Below are positions 54,620-64,000 of a DNA stretch of 64,000 nucleotides, in pieces; the first letter of the stretch is position 1, and each line of letters starts with the position of its first letter. This DNA is from Motacilla alba alba (Eukaryota > Chordata > Aves > Passeriformes > Motacillidae). A model generated the notes under the pieces. That model did not search any database. It saw only the letters and a list, made by a program, of their open reading frames with translations, and was not told where the DNA came from. Location of the stretch: positions 1,717,501 through 1,781,500 of the forward strand of contig NC_052028.1 in the NCBI RefSeq assembly GCF_015832195.1, read 5' to 3'. Both the position numbers and the translations under genes were made by a program.

Positions 54620-55972
54620 TGCACACACACACGGATACACAATATGGACACGGATACACACAGGGATACACACAGGGATACACACAGGGATACACACGCG
54701 TGGACACACACGTGGATACACACACAGAGACACACACACACAGGGACACACACATGGATACACACACAGGGACACACACACAGGGACACACACAGGGATA
54801 CACACGTGGATACATACACATGGACACACACAGGGATACACACGTGGATACACACACAGGGATACACACACATGGACACACACACACAGGGACACACACA
54901 CAGGGACACACACAGGGATACACACGTGGATACATACACATGGACACACACAGGGATACACACGTGGATACACACACAGGGATACACACACATGGACACA
55001 CACACAGAGATACACACACACAGGGATACACACACGTGGACACACACACAGAGATACACACACACAGGGATACACACACGTGGACACACACATGGATACA
55101 CACACAGAGACACACACACAGGGACACACACAGGGATACACACGTGGATACACACACAGGGATACACACACATGGACACACACACAGAGATACACACACA
55201 CAGGGACACACACACATGGATACACACACACACAGGGACACACACAGGGATACACACGTGGACACACACACGGATACGCACAGGGATACACACGTGGATA
55301 CACACACAGGGACACACACACAGGGACACACACAGGGATACACACGTGGATACATACACATGGACACACACAGGGATACACACGTGGATACACACACAGG
55401 GATACACACACATGGACACACACACACAGGGACACACACACGGATACACACACACATGGATACACACACACACAGGGACACACACAGGGATACACACGTG
55501 GACACACACACGGATACGCACAGGGATACACACGTGGATACACACACAGGGATACACACACGTGGATACACACAGGGATACACACACACGGACACACACA
55601 CACAGATACACACACAGGGATACACACACGTGGATACACACACGTGGATACACACGTGGACACACACACAGAGGGACACATGTGGATACACACACAGGGA
55701 TACACACACATGGACACACACACGGATACGCACAGGGATACACACATGGATACACATGGACACATACACATGGACACACACAGGGATACATACACGTGGA
55801 TACACACACGGATACGCACACATGGACACACACACACATGGATACACATGTGGACAAACACATGGACACACACACAGGGATACACACATGGATTCAGACA
55901 TGGACACACACACATGGATACACACACACATGGACACACACATGGACACACACATGGACACACACACAGAGA
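54620..55972 (+). repeat. CA-rich complex minisatellite, 1.35 kb, with 240-bp higher-order period
   Basis: Built from ggatacacac, ggacacacac, gagatacaca and cagggacaca motifs, mostly 10-14 bp. A 120-bp block recurs at about 54781, 54901 and 55321, and the segment 55211-55440 recurs almost exactly 240 bp later (55451 onward). Alternating purine-pyrimidine CA runs are abundant. Open frames of 459-698 codons on both strands (Thr-His-rich on plus, Cys-Val-rich on minus) are repeat artefacts. Confidence 0.95.
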
Positions 55973-58489
55973 TCCATACTTGGATACATCCCAGTGGATG
56001 CTCCGCCCTGCTCACGGCGCGGGGGACAGCCATGCTCACACTGCGGGGACAAGAAGCAGCAGCACAAAAGCAGCGCAGGGGACATGGTGGTGGCATGGGC
56101 AGCACGGGAGCACAGCCTGGCACATCCTTGGGGCTGGCCATGCACCAGTGCCCTGTTTCCTGGGGAATCGCCTTGATTCTCTCTCCCACGTGAGATACAA
56201 AACCAGAGGCACAAGGGCTCCCTTTCCATCCCTACCCTGGGCAAGCAGAAGCAGAGAATGGAATCTGAATCCAAGAGGATCCATCAGGTTTTCCTCTCAG
56301 GACCACAGGATGCTCCAGTAGCCCATGGCTTGGGCACTTTGAGGTCGTGTTCTGTGGTCTTTCTCTCGTGTACACGTGGAATTATTGCCATTTTTTCCTC
56401 ACCAGCTTCCCTCCTGGATGTCCTTTCCTCTTGCAGAAAGGCCCTGGTGCTCTGTGCTCCCAGGGGAGTGGATGGGAGCCATCCCCTCTTCCTGGGGCAG
56501 AAGGAGCTTTGCCGAGCCCGCTGAGGGGACTGGCAGGACTGAAATAAAATCCACCTCTGCAGGGAACAAAGCTACGGAGATTTCCTCGTGCCAGCAGCAG
56601 CTTGGGAATGGCAGGATCAAGCAGGAACGCTGTGTTCAGGGTCTTTTATTCTGCTCTACCCATTGTCTGCTCCTGGCACTGGAGCCTTTTTCCAGCGTTG
56701 TCCCTTCGCTCGCGGAGCCGCCGAGGAGCGGATTCCGTGCCATGAGCCCGGAACGGGGCAGGGTGGAATTCCTGAATAGCTGGGACTGAGGGAAAACACG
56801 ACCCCATGGCCTAATTCCCAGCACATGCTGGTGGCTCAAGGACTCTGATGTGCCACCAGACAAGCACAAATCCCTCCTCGGTGGGAATTTTGCCCATGGA
56901 TTTTCCCCAGTTTTGTGGGGTGGTGAGGAAGCAGGCCCACACCTCGGGGTGCACAAAGGGTACTCGGGATTTCCGATCCTTCCTCCACCCAAAACGCACT
57001 TTTTTGTGCCTCTGAGGCCCTGAAATGTGACAACATTCCCAGGGATGAAGAGGATGGTCACGCCCTCTCTGGTATCAGGGTGTCCTGGTCACACCAAGTG
57101 AAACTCTGTGCGGCTGCCCTGTTTTCCTGAGCTTTGGCCCATCCTGGTGATTCCAAGCCATCAGACTGTGCTTCCCAGGCAGGGCAGTGGTTGCTTGGGC
57201 ATTCACAACCCTCACATCATACTGGCTCCCCCCTTCCTGCAGCTTTGCCTCTCTCTGGCATCCCTTTGTCAGCTGCCTCGGGGGGCTCTCCTTCTCAGGG
57301 ATGAACCCAGGGCAGGAAAAGTCGGATCCCTCTGGTTTCTTGGGGGGCACCGTTGGGGTTTTACACCAGGACACCCTCAGAGATGCCAGGTTGGCTCCTC
57401 TGGGAAGAGGCATAAATTGGTGCTGCTGCTAAATATTCCTTTCTCTCTCTCTCCCAACCCAGGGCAGGAGCTCATCCTGTCACAGGGCTCCTCCAAAACC
57501 TTACTGGGAGATTCCAGCACAGCTCTGGGGCACTTTGGGAACAAGACAAAAGCAGCAGCCTCAGCCAGCAGTGCTCCCATCTCCTGCAGGAGACGGGCAG
57601 AGGTTCCCTCACCCTCTGCAAGCCTGGGAGCTCCAAGCAGAGGCTGAGCCAGCCCCGAGCACATTTTTTATGCCAGTCTGAGTTTTATCCCCAGACTGGT
57701 TTGGTCCTCCCGTGTCTTCTACTTGTGTCACTGCAGGGAGAGCAGGGATGGATGATGCAGCAGAGGAGAAGTCTTGGAAGGGAGGGGAAGTTCTGGAGCA
57801 GCCCTGGGAGGGGAGGCAGTGGAGATGTGACAGAGCAGAGCATGGCAGAGGATGCAGAGAAGCCCAGGAAAGGGGAGGAGGGAAGCACAGCATGCCAGGA
57901 GGGACTGGAGAGGCTCAGTGGTGCTGGGAAATAGGGAAGGGGAGTGTGGGGAGAGCAGCTGGGAGGAAAACCAGATGCTTTCCCAAAGCTGGGATCAGAA
58001 AGAGCCCTCATTCCAGACAGCTGCCCCAAAAGCAGAGCCCCAAAGCCCTGACCTCTGCTGGCCCTGGGGACAGAGGGACAGAGCAGGGCCCACGCTGCAC
58101 CCCGGGGTGCCAGGGGTTCCAAAGGCCTGTCCTGAGCCAGGGAAAGGGGTAGGGCTCCCAGGAGAGGCAGCTTGGCCACCGTGCTGTGGACACCTGGAAA
58201 TGCCTCCTCTTCCATTCCAAGCCCTCAGGGCTCTGCAGACCCCTCTGGGATGTCCCTGAGGGTGGTGGCCCCCCATGACATCACCTCCCAGCAGCACTGT
58301 CCCCCCTCCCTGCGCAACAAAGACTCCCTTCCTGCCCCACAGCTCCTGGCAGTCGGCACCATTCCCTATTTCACCATTCCTGGTGCCTTCTCCTGCACCA
58401 TGGCTCGTCCAGGAACCATTCCCAGGAATCCTGCTCCCTGTTGCCCATGGCAGAGCTGCTGGCAGGCCCCATCCTGCCGTGCCAATGTT
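55973..58489. other. Unique stretch
   Basis: About 2.5 kb with no recognised element, exon or RNA gene. Small purine-rich patches at 57740-57910. Frames up to 179 codons are featureless. Confidence 0.35.
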
Positions 58490-58885
58490 CTCCACAGGTG
58501 CCACTCTCCCGCAGCGCCACTCCCCCCAGGTGTGTCCCCCCAGGTGTGTCCCCCCAGGTGTGTCCCCCATGGCGCACTCCCGAAGCACAGCTCTCCCACA
58601 GTGCTGCTCCCTCCAGGTGCCATTCCCTGCAGTGCCATTCCTGGGAAGCACCATCCCCCACGGCGCTACTGCCTCCAGGTACGGGTCCCCCAGGGTGCCA
58701 CGTCCTGCAGGTGCCATGTTCTGTGCTGCTGCTGCCTCCAGGTGCTGCCTCCCCCCGCTGCTGCCTTCCCTGCAGGCAGCGCTGCTGCAGCGGAGCCATC
58801 TCCTCCAGGTTCCATGTTTTACAGCGCTGCTCCCTCCAGATACAACTTCCCTGCGGAGCTGCTTCCTCCAGGCACCAGTGCTGCT
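58490..58885. repeat. Diffuse 'ctccaggtg(cc)' repeat region
   Basis: A loosely periodic, C-rich region in which CTCCAGGT- and GTGCCA-type motifs recur every 20-50 bp. It includes a clean 14-bp tandem triplet (caggtgtgtccccc) at 58527-58568. A decayed minisatellite is likely. Confidence 0.6.
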
Positions 58886-58965
58886 GCTCCCCTCTCTCCT
58901 CAGACACCCTTCGGAAGAGCTGGGATTGTGCAGCCCAACATCTCATGTTCTGGCTAGCCCCATTG

Positions 58966-59123
58966 CTATCCTATCCTATCCTATCCTATCCTATCCTATC
59001 CTATCCTATCCTATCCTATCCTATCCTATCCTATCCTATCCTATCCTATCCTATCCTATCCTATCCTATCCTATCCTATCCTATCCTATCCTATCCCATC
59101 CTATCCCATCCCATCCCATCCCA
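58966..59123 (+). repeat. (CTATC)n pentanucleotide microsatellite
   Basis: Twenty-six perfect CTATC units (58966-59095) followed by mixed CCATC and CTATC units to about 59123. The change to CCATC at one end is a point variant that has spread. Confidence 0.98.
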
Positions 59124-59317
59124 GCAGGAGCTTCCTGCAGGGAACAGGAACTCCATGCCTCATTCCCAACATGTTTTCCCCTTGCCAGGGATGTTGGGAG
59201 AGGGGAGCTGTGCTGCAGGTGGCTCTGGAGCCAGGATCTCCTTCACAAGCTCAGAGACAAGGTCCCCCTTCACAGTCCCCAAAAGAGAAGGACACAGCCA
59301 GTGCGTTATCCCAGCAG
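59124..59317. other. Unique spacer
   Basis: Short single-copy stretch between microsatellite and CR1. Confidence 0.35.
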
Positions 59318-59745
59318 GGAATCACGGAATATTCTGAGCTGACGGACCCACCAGGATCACCCCGTCCAGTTCCTGGCCCTGCACAGACCCCCCAGCAATC
59401 CCCCCTGTGCATCCCTGGCAGCGCTGTCTGAACGCTCCTGGAGCTCGGGCAGCCTCAGGCCGTGCCCATTCCCTGGGGAGCCTGGGCAGTGCCCAGCACC
59501 CTCTGGGGGAAGAACCTTTCCCTGGTGTCCATCCCAAAGCTCCCCCTGCAGCCGTTCCCTCCTTCCCTGAGCTCTGCCCTCGGCTCCTCTGCTGCAGCTG
59601 AACCAGCCCAGTGCCCTCAGCCCTGCTCGGGTGGCCCCTGCAGAGCCTTCCCCAGCCCCGGCCCCTCCTTTGGGCACTCTGGAGCAGCTTTGGGTCTCTG
59701 ATGTTGTGGCACCCGAACTGCCCCAGCACTGGAGGTGAGGCTGCC
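59318..59745 (-). mobile_element. CR1 LINE 3' fragment, third subfamily
   Basis: Plus-strand phrases 'ccagttcctggccctgcaca', 'cattccctggggagcctggg', 'cagcaccctctgggggaaga' and 'cctttccctggtgtccatcc' occur in the order of the reverse complement of another avian CR1 subfamily. About 430 bp. The right limit is uncertain. Confidence 0.85.
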
Positions 59746-59964
59746 CCAGAGCAGAGTGGGACCATCCCTGCTTGGCTGATCCTCAGGACACCTTTGGATG
59801 CAGGATCCCTCCCGCAGCTCCTCACCCATTTCTGGCCCATATTCCCGTGTGGACAACCCCAGAGCTCAGCAGTGTGCCCTGCGGAGCTGCTGGAGCGCTG
59901 CCCGTCCCCCCGGCGGGGATGGATGGGCACGGAGCGCTGGGAGCCGGGAGCAGGGCCAGGAGCT
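59746..59964. other. Unique spacer
   Basis: Nothing recognised. CpG rises toward the right. Confidence 0.3.
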
Positions 59965-60140
59965 CCCGCAGCCCCCGGCAGCCCCCGGCAGCCCCAGCCT
60001 TCCCCCCGCATCTCCCGCAGCCCCCGGCAGCCCCAGCCTTCCCCCGCAGCTCCCGCAGCTCCCGGCAGCCCCAGCCTTCCCCCCGCAGCTCCCGCAGCTC
60101 CCGGCAGCCCCGGCCTTCCCCCCGCAGCTCCCGCACCCTC
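59965..60140 (+). repeat. C-rich minisatellite, about 37-39 bp, four units
   Basis: Units of ctcccgcagctcccggcagc followed by cccagccttcccccc, with small length differences. Very high GC and CpG. Confidence 0.9.
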
Positions 60141-60155
60141 CCCGCGCAGGCGGCT

Positions 60156-60237
60156 GCAGGACCACTCCTAGCACTACAACACCCAGCCAGACGGCTGCGG
60201 GACCGATCCTAGCACTACAACACCCAGACAGATGGCT
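60156..60237 (+). repeat. 41-bp tandem duplication
   Basis: Two 41-bp units (60156-60196, 60197-60237) share TCCTAGCACTACAACACCCA and end GACGGCT or GATGGCT. Confidence 0.92.
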
Positions 60238-60714
60238 TCCCAAACTTCCCACCCTCGCTCCAGATGGCTCCCGCTATCGGAGCCCGACCCGGCACTGCCC
60301 ACCGAGGGGTGACTGCGGCTCCCAGCCACACCTCCGGCTCCCGGGGCAAGAACGAGCATCACCCGCTCTTCCACACATCCCCAGAGCTGCCCAGGTGCTG
60401 CCGGGCACAGACGGGCTTCTGGGCTCCGCACTCAGGAGATGGAACGCACCCCAGCATCCCCCGGCCCCTGCAGCCCCGCTGGCTCTGCCCTTGTGCTGAG
60501 CAGCACAGACAGCTCTGCCTGAAGGGAACGGGCTGACAGTCCCCAGCTGCACGCACGGATCAGTCCCCAGCCCCTGCAGGACATCCCAGCACTCCAGAGC
60601 TGCAAACGGCTTCCCAACCCCCTGCGGGGAGCCAGGAAGGGATGTGGACAGATTCACCCACCAGGCTCAGCATCCCCAGCACAGCTGGGGCTGGGGCGCT
60701 TTGCCTGGCTCCCA
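60238..60714. other. Unique stretch
   Basis: CpG-rich at 60260-60350. No exon or element recognised. Confidence 0.35.
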
Positions 60715-60989
60715 GGGGATCTGTTCTTCCTCTTGCTCACTATCAGGGGATGTGTCCTTCCTTTTCCCTGCTCCCAGGGGATCTGTCCTTCCTTTTCCCC
60801 ACTCCCAGAGCATGTGTTGTCCTTTTCCCCACTCCTAGGGGATGTGTTCTTCCTTTTTCCTGCTCCCAGGGGATGTGTTCTTCCTCTTCCCTGCTGCCAG
60901 GAGATCTGTTCTTCCCTTGCCCCACTCACCCAGGGGATCTGTTTTCCCTTTTCTCGGCTCCCAGGGGATGTGTTCTTCCTGTGTGCCAG
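60715..60989 (+). repeat. 31-bp minisatellite, about nine units
   Basis: Units begin ggggatctgttcttcc or ggggatgtgttcttcc and end ctgctccca or cactccca, mostly 31 bp (one 30, one 33). Strand-asymmetric T/C-rich. Translations show a degenerate 10-11-residue repeat that is not coding evidence. Confidence 0.95.
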
Positions 60990-61234
60990 AGGAGCCACCT
61001 CCCTGCTGCAGTCACACCGGCCACATCGCCACAGCAACGGCAGGCAGAGCACCCAGATGGATGTTCCAGGACACTGAGTGTGTCCCTGCAGGGCTCAGAA
61101 CACACTGAGGACTCCCAAAATCCCCATCTCCCCGCAGCTTCCCTGTGATACCCAGCAAAACAAATTCAACTCCCCTGTAACAGATTTTGTGGTCGTGGTG
61201 CCACCCCCATGATCTCCTACCCTGGCACAGAGGG
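60990..61234. other. Unique spacer
   Basis: Nothing recognised. Confidence 0.3.
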
Positions 61235-61400
61235 GATTCAACCTTCACTGGACTATAAAAAGCAAATTATTACATTAAACTGCTGAATAATTATATTAAG
61301 AAGCACCTAAATAGGATTACAGGGTTCAAAGGTTAGGAAATGCCAAAATTAGGATTGTCCAGGCAGCCTTAATTCTCCTCTTGCAAGTGCTTCGTGATGC
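61235..61400. promoter_or_regulatory. Candidate conserved noncoding element
   Basis: AT-rich and repeat-free: CTATAAAAAGCAAATTATTA (61253), CTGCTGAATAATTATATT (61280), CCTTAATTCTCC (61367). The first motif looks TATA-box-like, but no downstream exon is visible. Confidence 0.32.
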
Positions 61401-63019
61401 AGAGCAGAGTCTCACTCTGGTGGGAAATATCTCCCCTGGGGTCCCTTTGTGGCTTCCAGGGAGACGGCAGAACCCCCTGGGAGGTTTAACAGGGAAGAAG
61501 CTGATTTGCCAGTGAGACTTTGCCCCAGAGGCTGCAGAAACTGGGGAAGGTAGAAGGAGAGGGTCAAGAGATCACAGAAAATTCCTCCTCTAAAAAGGGG
61601 CTGGAGGATGGGGGGTGTTGCTCTCCTAATGAGAAAAAACCAGCAATTTTCTCTCCTCCTTCCAGAAATAAAATATCTGGGCACATTTCACTGGCACTCC
61701 TCAAAATACTTGGTACCTGGCACATGCCCTCTATGAAAAATCAGGTTCCTGCAGCTAAAACTCACAGCAGCCAAAAGCAAAGGCACGGAGTGAGCATTGC
61801 TGGCAATCCCCTCACTCACTCTGCAGAAAACAACCCAATCCAGCTCCAGAGTGAAACCCTGGATCCATTCATATCCCAGCAATATCCTCTGGCTGTCCTA
61901 CAGACCAGAAGCATTCCACAAATATCCACCAGAAAGGTTGGGGAGTCCAAACCAATCCCTGGAATAACCAAACCCTCTTCCCGCACTGGTTCCTGCAGCA
62001 TCCAGGTGAGCAAGAGCACCTGAGGCTCCTTTAGGAGCACACAAAGGCCCTAAAACCATGGGATTTGGGCAGTGGAGCTGCCCTCCTTCCTCCCCTGCCC
62101 GAGGAGCTGGGACAGGTGGGAGCTCAGGGCTAATGATGGTTATGTAAATCCCACAGGAGCAGCAGCACCTGCCATCCCCGGGGCTGCCAGCTCATGCATG
62201 CCTTGGATGCGCATTCCTGCTGCCCAAATTCCTCCTGATTGCTCCTGCCTGCGTTCCCCATTCCCACCTGGCTCTGCAGCTGGATGTGTGGGATTCTGCC
62301 CCTGGGGGACTGGGGAATGGCCTGACCTCCCCTGCAGGCAGGGGCTCCCTGGGGACACAGGAATGGCAGAGCTCCCTGGGGACATGGGAATGGCCACCCC
62401 AGAGCTCCCTGGCACACTCCAGGTACCCTGTGCTGCCAGCCAGGGTGACCACAAGGAGCCAGGCCAGCAGGAGCAGTGTCACCAGTGCCACTCTGAGCAC
62501 CCACTGACGTGGTGACACAGTGCCCACAACCCAGGTGCCCTTCCCAGCCCTCTGGTGTGCTTCAGCTGGAGCTGGGTGAGGGACAGGAGGTGCCCCTGGT
62601 GGCACCAGGTCCTGGGGAGCTGCCAGTCCATTTTTTCACATGTTGGTGACACACAGTGGTCCTCTTACCCCGTGTCCCCAAGTCCCCAGCTCTCAGAGAA
62701 TCACTGGTCATGGTCCCAGAGGGGATGGAGACCTGAGCCACGGCAGGATTGTGTCCTGTGGGGCTGAGGACAGTCCCCCCACCCAGCAGGGGATGGCACA
62801 GCAGCAAATGCTTCTTCCAGGAGGAACCTGAGCAAATAATCCTTGAGCTTTGAAAGTGCCTGAGCCTGTGAAAGGCAGGTCTGATCCTCCCTGACCTGTC
62901 CCCTCTGCCCTGGGCTGGGGGGAGCACAGAGGGTCCCCTCCAGCCCCTCCCACCCAAACCATGGCATTGCACCCTGGCATCCCTGGGGCTGGCCTGGGCA
63001 CCCTCCTCCTGCTGCATCC
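61401..63019. other. Unique stretch with a 167-codon plus frame
   Basis: The plus frame 61520-62023 has even, protein-like composition, but it opens with TTG, not ATG. Its first ATG is about 200 bp later, and no family is recognised. Remaining sequence is single-copy and featureless. Confidence 0.35.
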
Positions 63020-63180
63020 CCACGCTCACCCAGCACCTGCAAGGGTTAATCTGCCTCTCCAGAGCTTCTCAAAGCTAATTAGAAAGAGCCTGGGCAAGTG
63101 TGGTGGCAGACACCACTGCACTTATCTCCCCACTTCCGGGGCTCTGCCCTTATCATTTAATTAAAGCTCAGCCTGCTTCC
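63020..63180. promoter_or_regulatory. Candidate conserved noncoding element
   Basis: Repeat-free block with CAAAGCTAATTAGAAAG (63070), CACTTATCTCCCC (63118, a GATA core on the minus strand) and TTATCATTTAATTAAAGC (63151). Enhancer-like by composition. Confidence 0.3.
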
Positions 63181-63507
63181 CTGGCTGCCAGCAGCTCATC
63201 ACCGAGGGCACTGGAGCTTGAGGCAGCCTCTGCCAGAGTGCCAGGAAGAGCAGGAGAAGGGAGGAACAGGCCCTGGGAAGGACAATCAAAGGGAGAAGAA
63301 GATAAAGGAAGAGGCCCTCTGTGCTGGCTGGGGACTGGGAAGGTAGCGAGGACCCCAGAGTGCCACCCCTGTGCCGTGCGTGGGGGGACGTGGGGACAAC
63401 TCTGCTCCAGGGGGACCTGGGCAGTGTCACAGCCTGGGAATGAGCCAGGGAAATACCTTGTTGGGAGGCACTTCAGACTGGCTCCATCTCCCAGAACCCC
63501 CAGAGCA
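63181..63507. other. Unique spacer
   Basis: Purine-rich at 63240-63310. No gene or element recognised. Confidence 0.3.
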
Positions 63508-64000
63508 GCTCTCCCACAGAATCCCAGGATCACTGAGGTTGGAAAGCCTTCCCAGACCATCAAGTCCAGGCTGTGCCCCATCCCCTCCTTGTCCCCAGCC
63601 CAAACTACTGATTCCCCACCTCCAGCCTTGGACACCTCCAGGGATGGGGACTCCAAACCCCCCATGGCAGCTCCTCCCAGTCCCTGAGCACCCTTTCCAT
63701 GGGGAAATTCCTGCTGCTGTCCACCCTGAGCCTGCCCTGGCCCAGCCTGAGGCCGTTCCCTCTCCTCCTGTCCCTGTTCCCTGGGAGCACAGCCCGACCC
63801 CCGGCTGTCCCCTCCTGTCAGGAGCTGTGCAGAGCCACAAGGTGCCCCCTGAGCCTCCTTTTCTCCAGCTGAGCCCCTTCCCAGCTCCCTCAGCCCCTCC
63901 TGGGGCTCCAGCCCCTTCCCAGCTCCGTTCCCTGCCCTGGACACGCTCCAGCCCCTCCAGGGCTCTCTGCCCATGAGGGCCCAGAACTGGGCACAGCCCT
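63508..64000 (-). mobile_element. CR1 LINE 3' fragment running off the window
   Basis: Reverse complement of the subfamily seen at 50560-50850, from the 3' end 'cagaatcccaggatcactga' through 'ccctttccatggggaaattc' and 'ctgcccatgagggcccagaa', reaching the last base. At nearly 500 bp it extends further toward the coding region than the 50.6-kb copy. No reverse-transcriptase motif is reached. Confidence 0.9.

Noticed and set aside
54225..56321. Very long open frames (up to 698 codons) rich in Thr-His or Cys-Val
   Set aside because: They follow the CA-rich satellite, are open on both strands, and have no domain, start context or splice signals.
61520..62023. 167-codon plus frame with protein-like composition
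   Set aside because: It opens at TTG rather than ATG, no homologous family is recognised, and no flanking splice sites or promoter support it.
1..64000. tRNA, snRNA or rRNA genes
   Set aside because: Reading for tRNA B-box-like GGTTCGAATCC and for recognisable U-RNA or rRNA sequence gave no candidate. A covariance-model search would be needed to exclude small or unusual ones.

Overview
The window is vertebrate nuclear DNA, almost certainly from a songbird (passerine). The evidence is the repeat content: about eighteen short 3'-end fragments of CR1 LINEs, the dominant avian retrotransposon; endogenous-retrovirus LTRs of several families that look like passerine ones from memory (no library search was possible); and GC-rich sequence with CpG clusters and many minisatellites, as is typical of avian microchromosomes or gene-dense macrochromosome ends. 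I recognise no protein-coding gene, tRNA, rRNA or other RNA gene. Open frames are abundant on both strands, but they come from high GC, from repeats whose unit length is a multiple of three, or from CR1 and LTR sequence. The window is best read as intergenic or intronic DNA.

Layout. 1-6.5 kb: a CpG-rich edge, an old CR1 piece, a 30-bp minisatellite (1771-2387), a GATA-motif cluster (about 4.16-4.31 kb) and a solo LTR with a 4-bp target duplication (4659-5076). 6.5-13.3 kb: a probable LTR, several CR1 pieces and an AT-rich candidate conserved element near 10.1-10.4 kb. 13.3-17.3 kb: a 24-bp array running into a T/G tract, a candidate conserved block (14.99-15.47 kb), a very GC-rich array with a 115-bp higher-order period (15552-15880), and an ancient CR1/L3-like LINE relic. 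17.3-29 kb: CR1 pieces, an inverted pair of related LTRs (22103-22628 and 23798-24493), and another LTR (27006-27429). 29.2-30.5 kb: a 146-151 bp tandem repeat against the strongest CpG island, which carries an RFX/X-box-like palindrome and is followed by a homeodomain/FOX-motif segment. 31-37 kb: CR1s, the second member of the 4.7-kb LTR family (33178-33589), and a tail-to-tail CR1 pair that has lost both 3' ends. 37-46 kb: the most repeat-poor stretch, with conserved-looking AT-rich blocks at 39.2-40.1 and 40.98-41.2 kb, and a solo LTR with a perfect 5-bp target duplication (42417-43115).

47-64 kb is rich in simple repeats: a 0.7-kb polypurine tract with an inverted copy 2 kb away, an ATT-rich LTR relic, a decayed CR1 reverse transcriptase running into a 1000-N assembly gap (53100-54099), a 1.35-kb CA-rich array with a 240-bp higher-order period, a run of 26 pure CTATC units, and three unrelated minisatellites between 59.96 and 60.99 kb. 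A CR1 runs off the right edge.

No set of genes acts together here. The functional candidates are regulatory: one CpG island, several weaker CpG clusters, and a series of AT-rich, repeat-free blocks resembling conserved noncoding elements. Those calls are judged by eye and need alignment to other birds.
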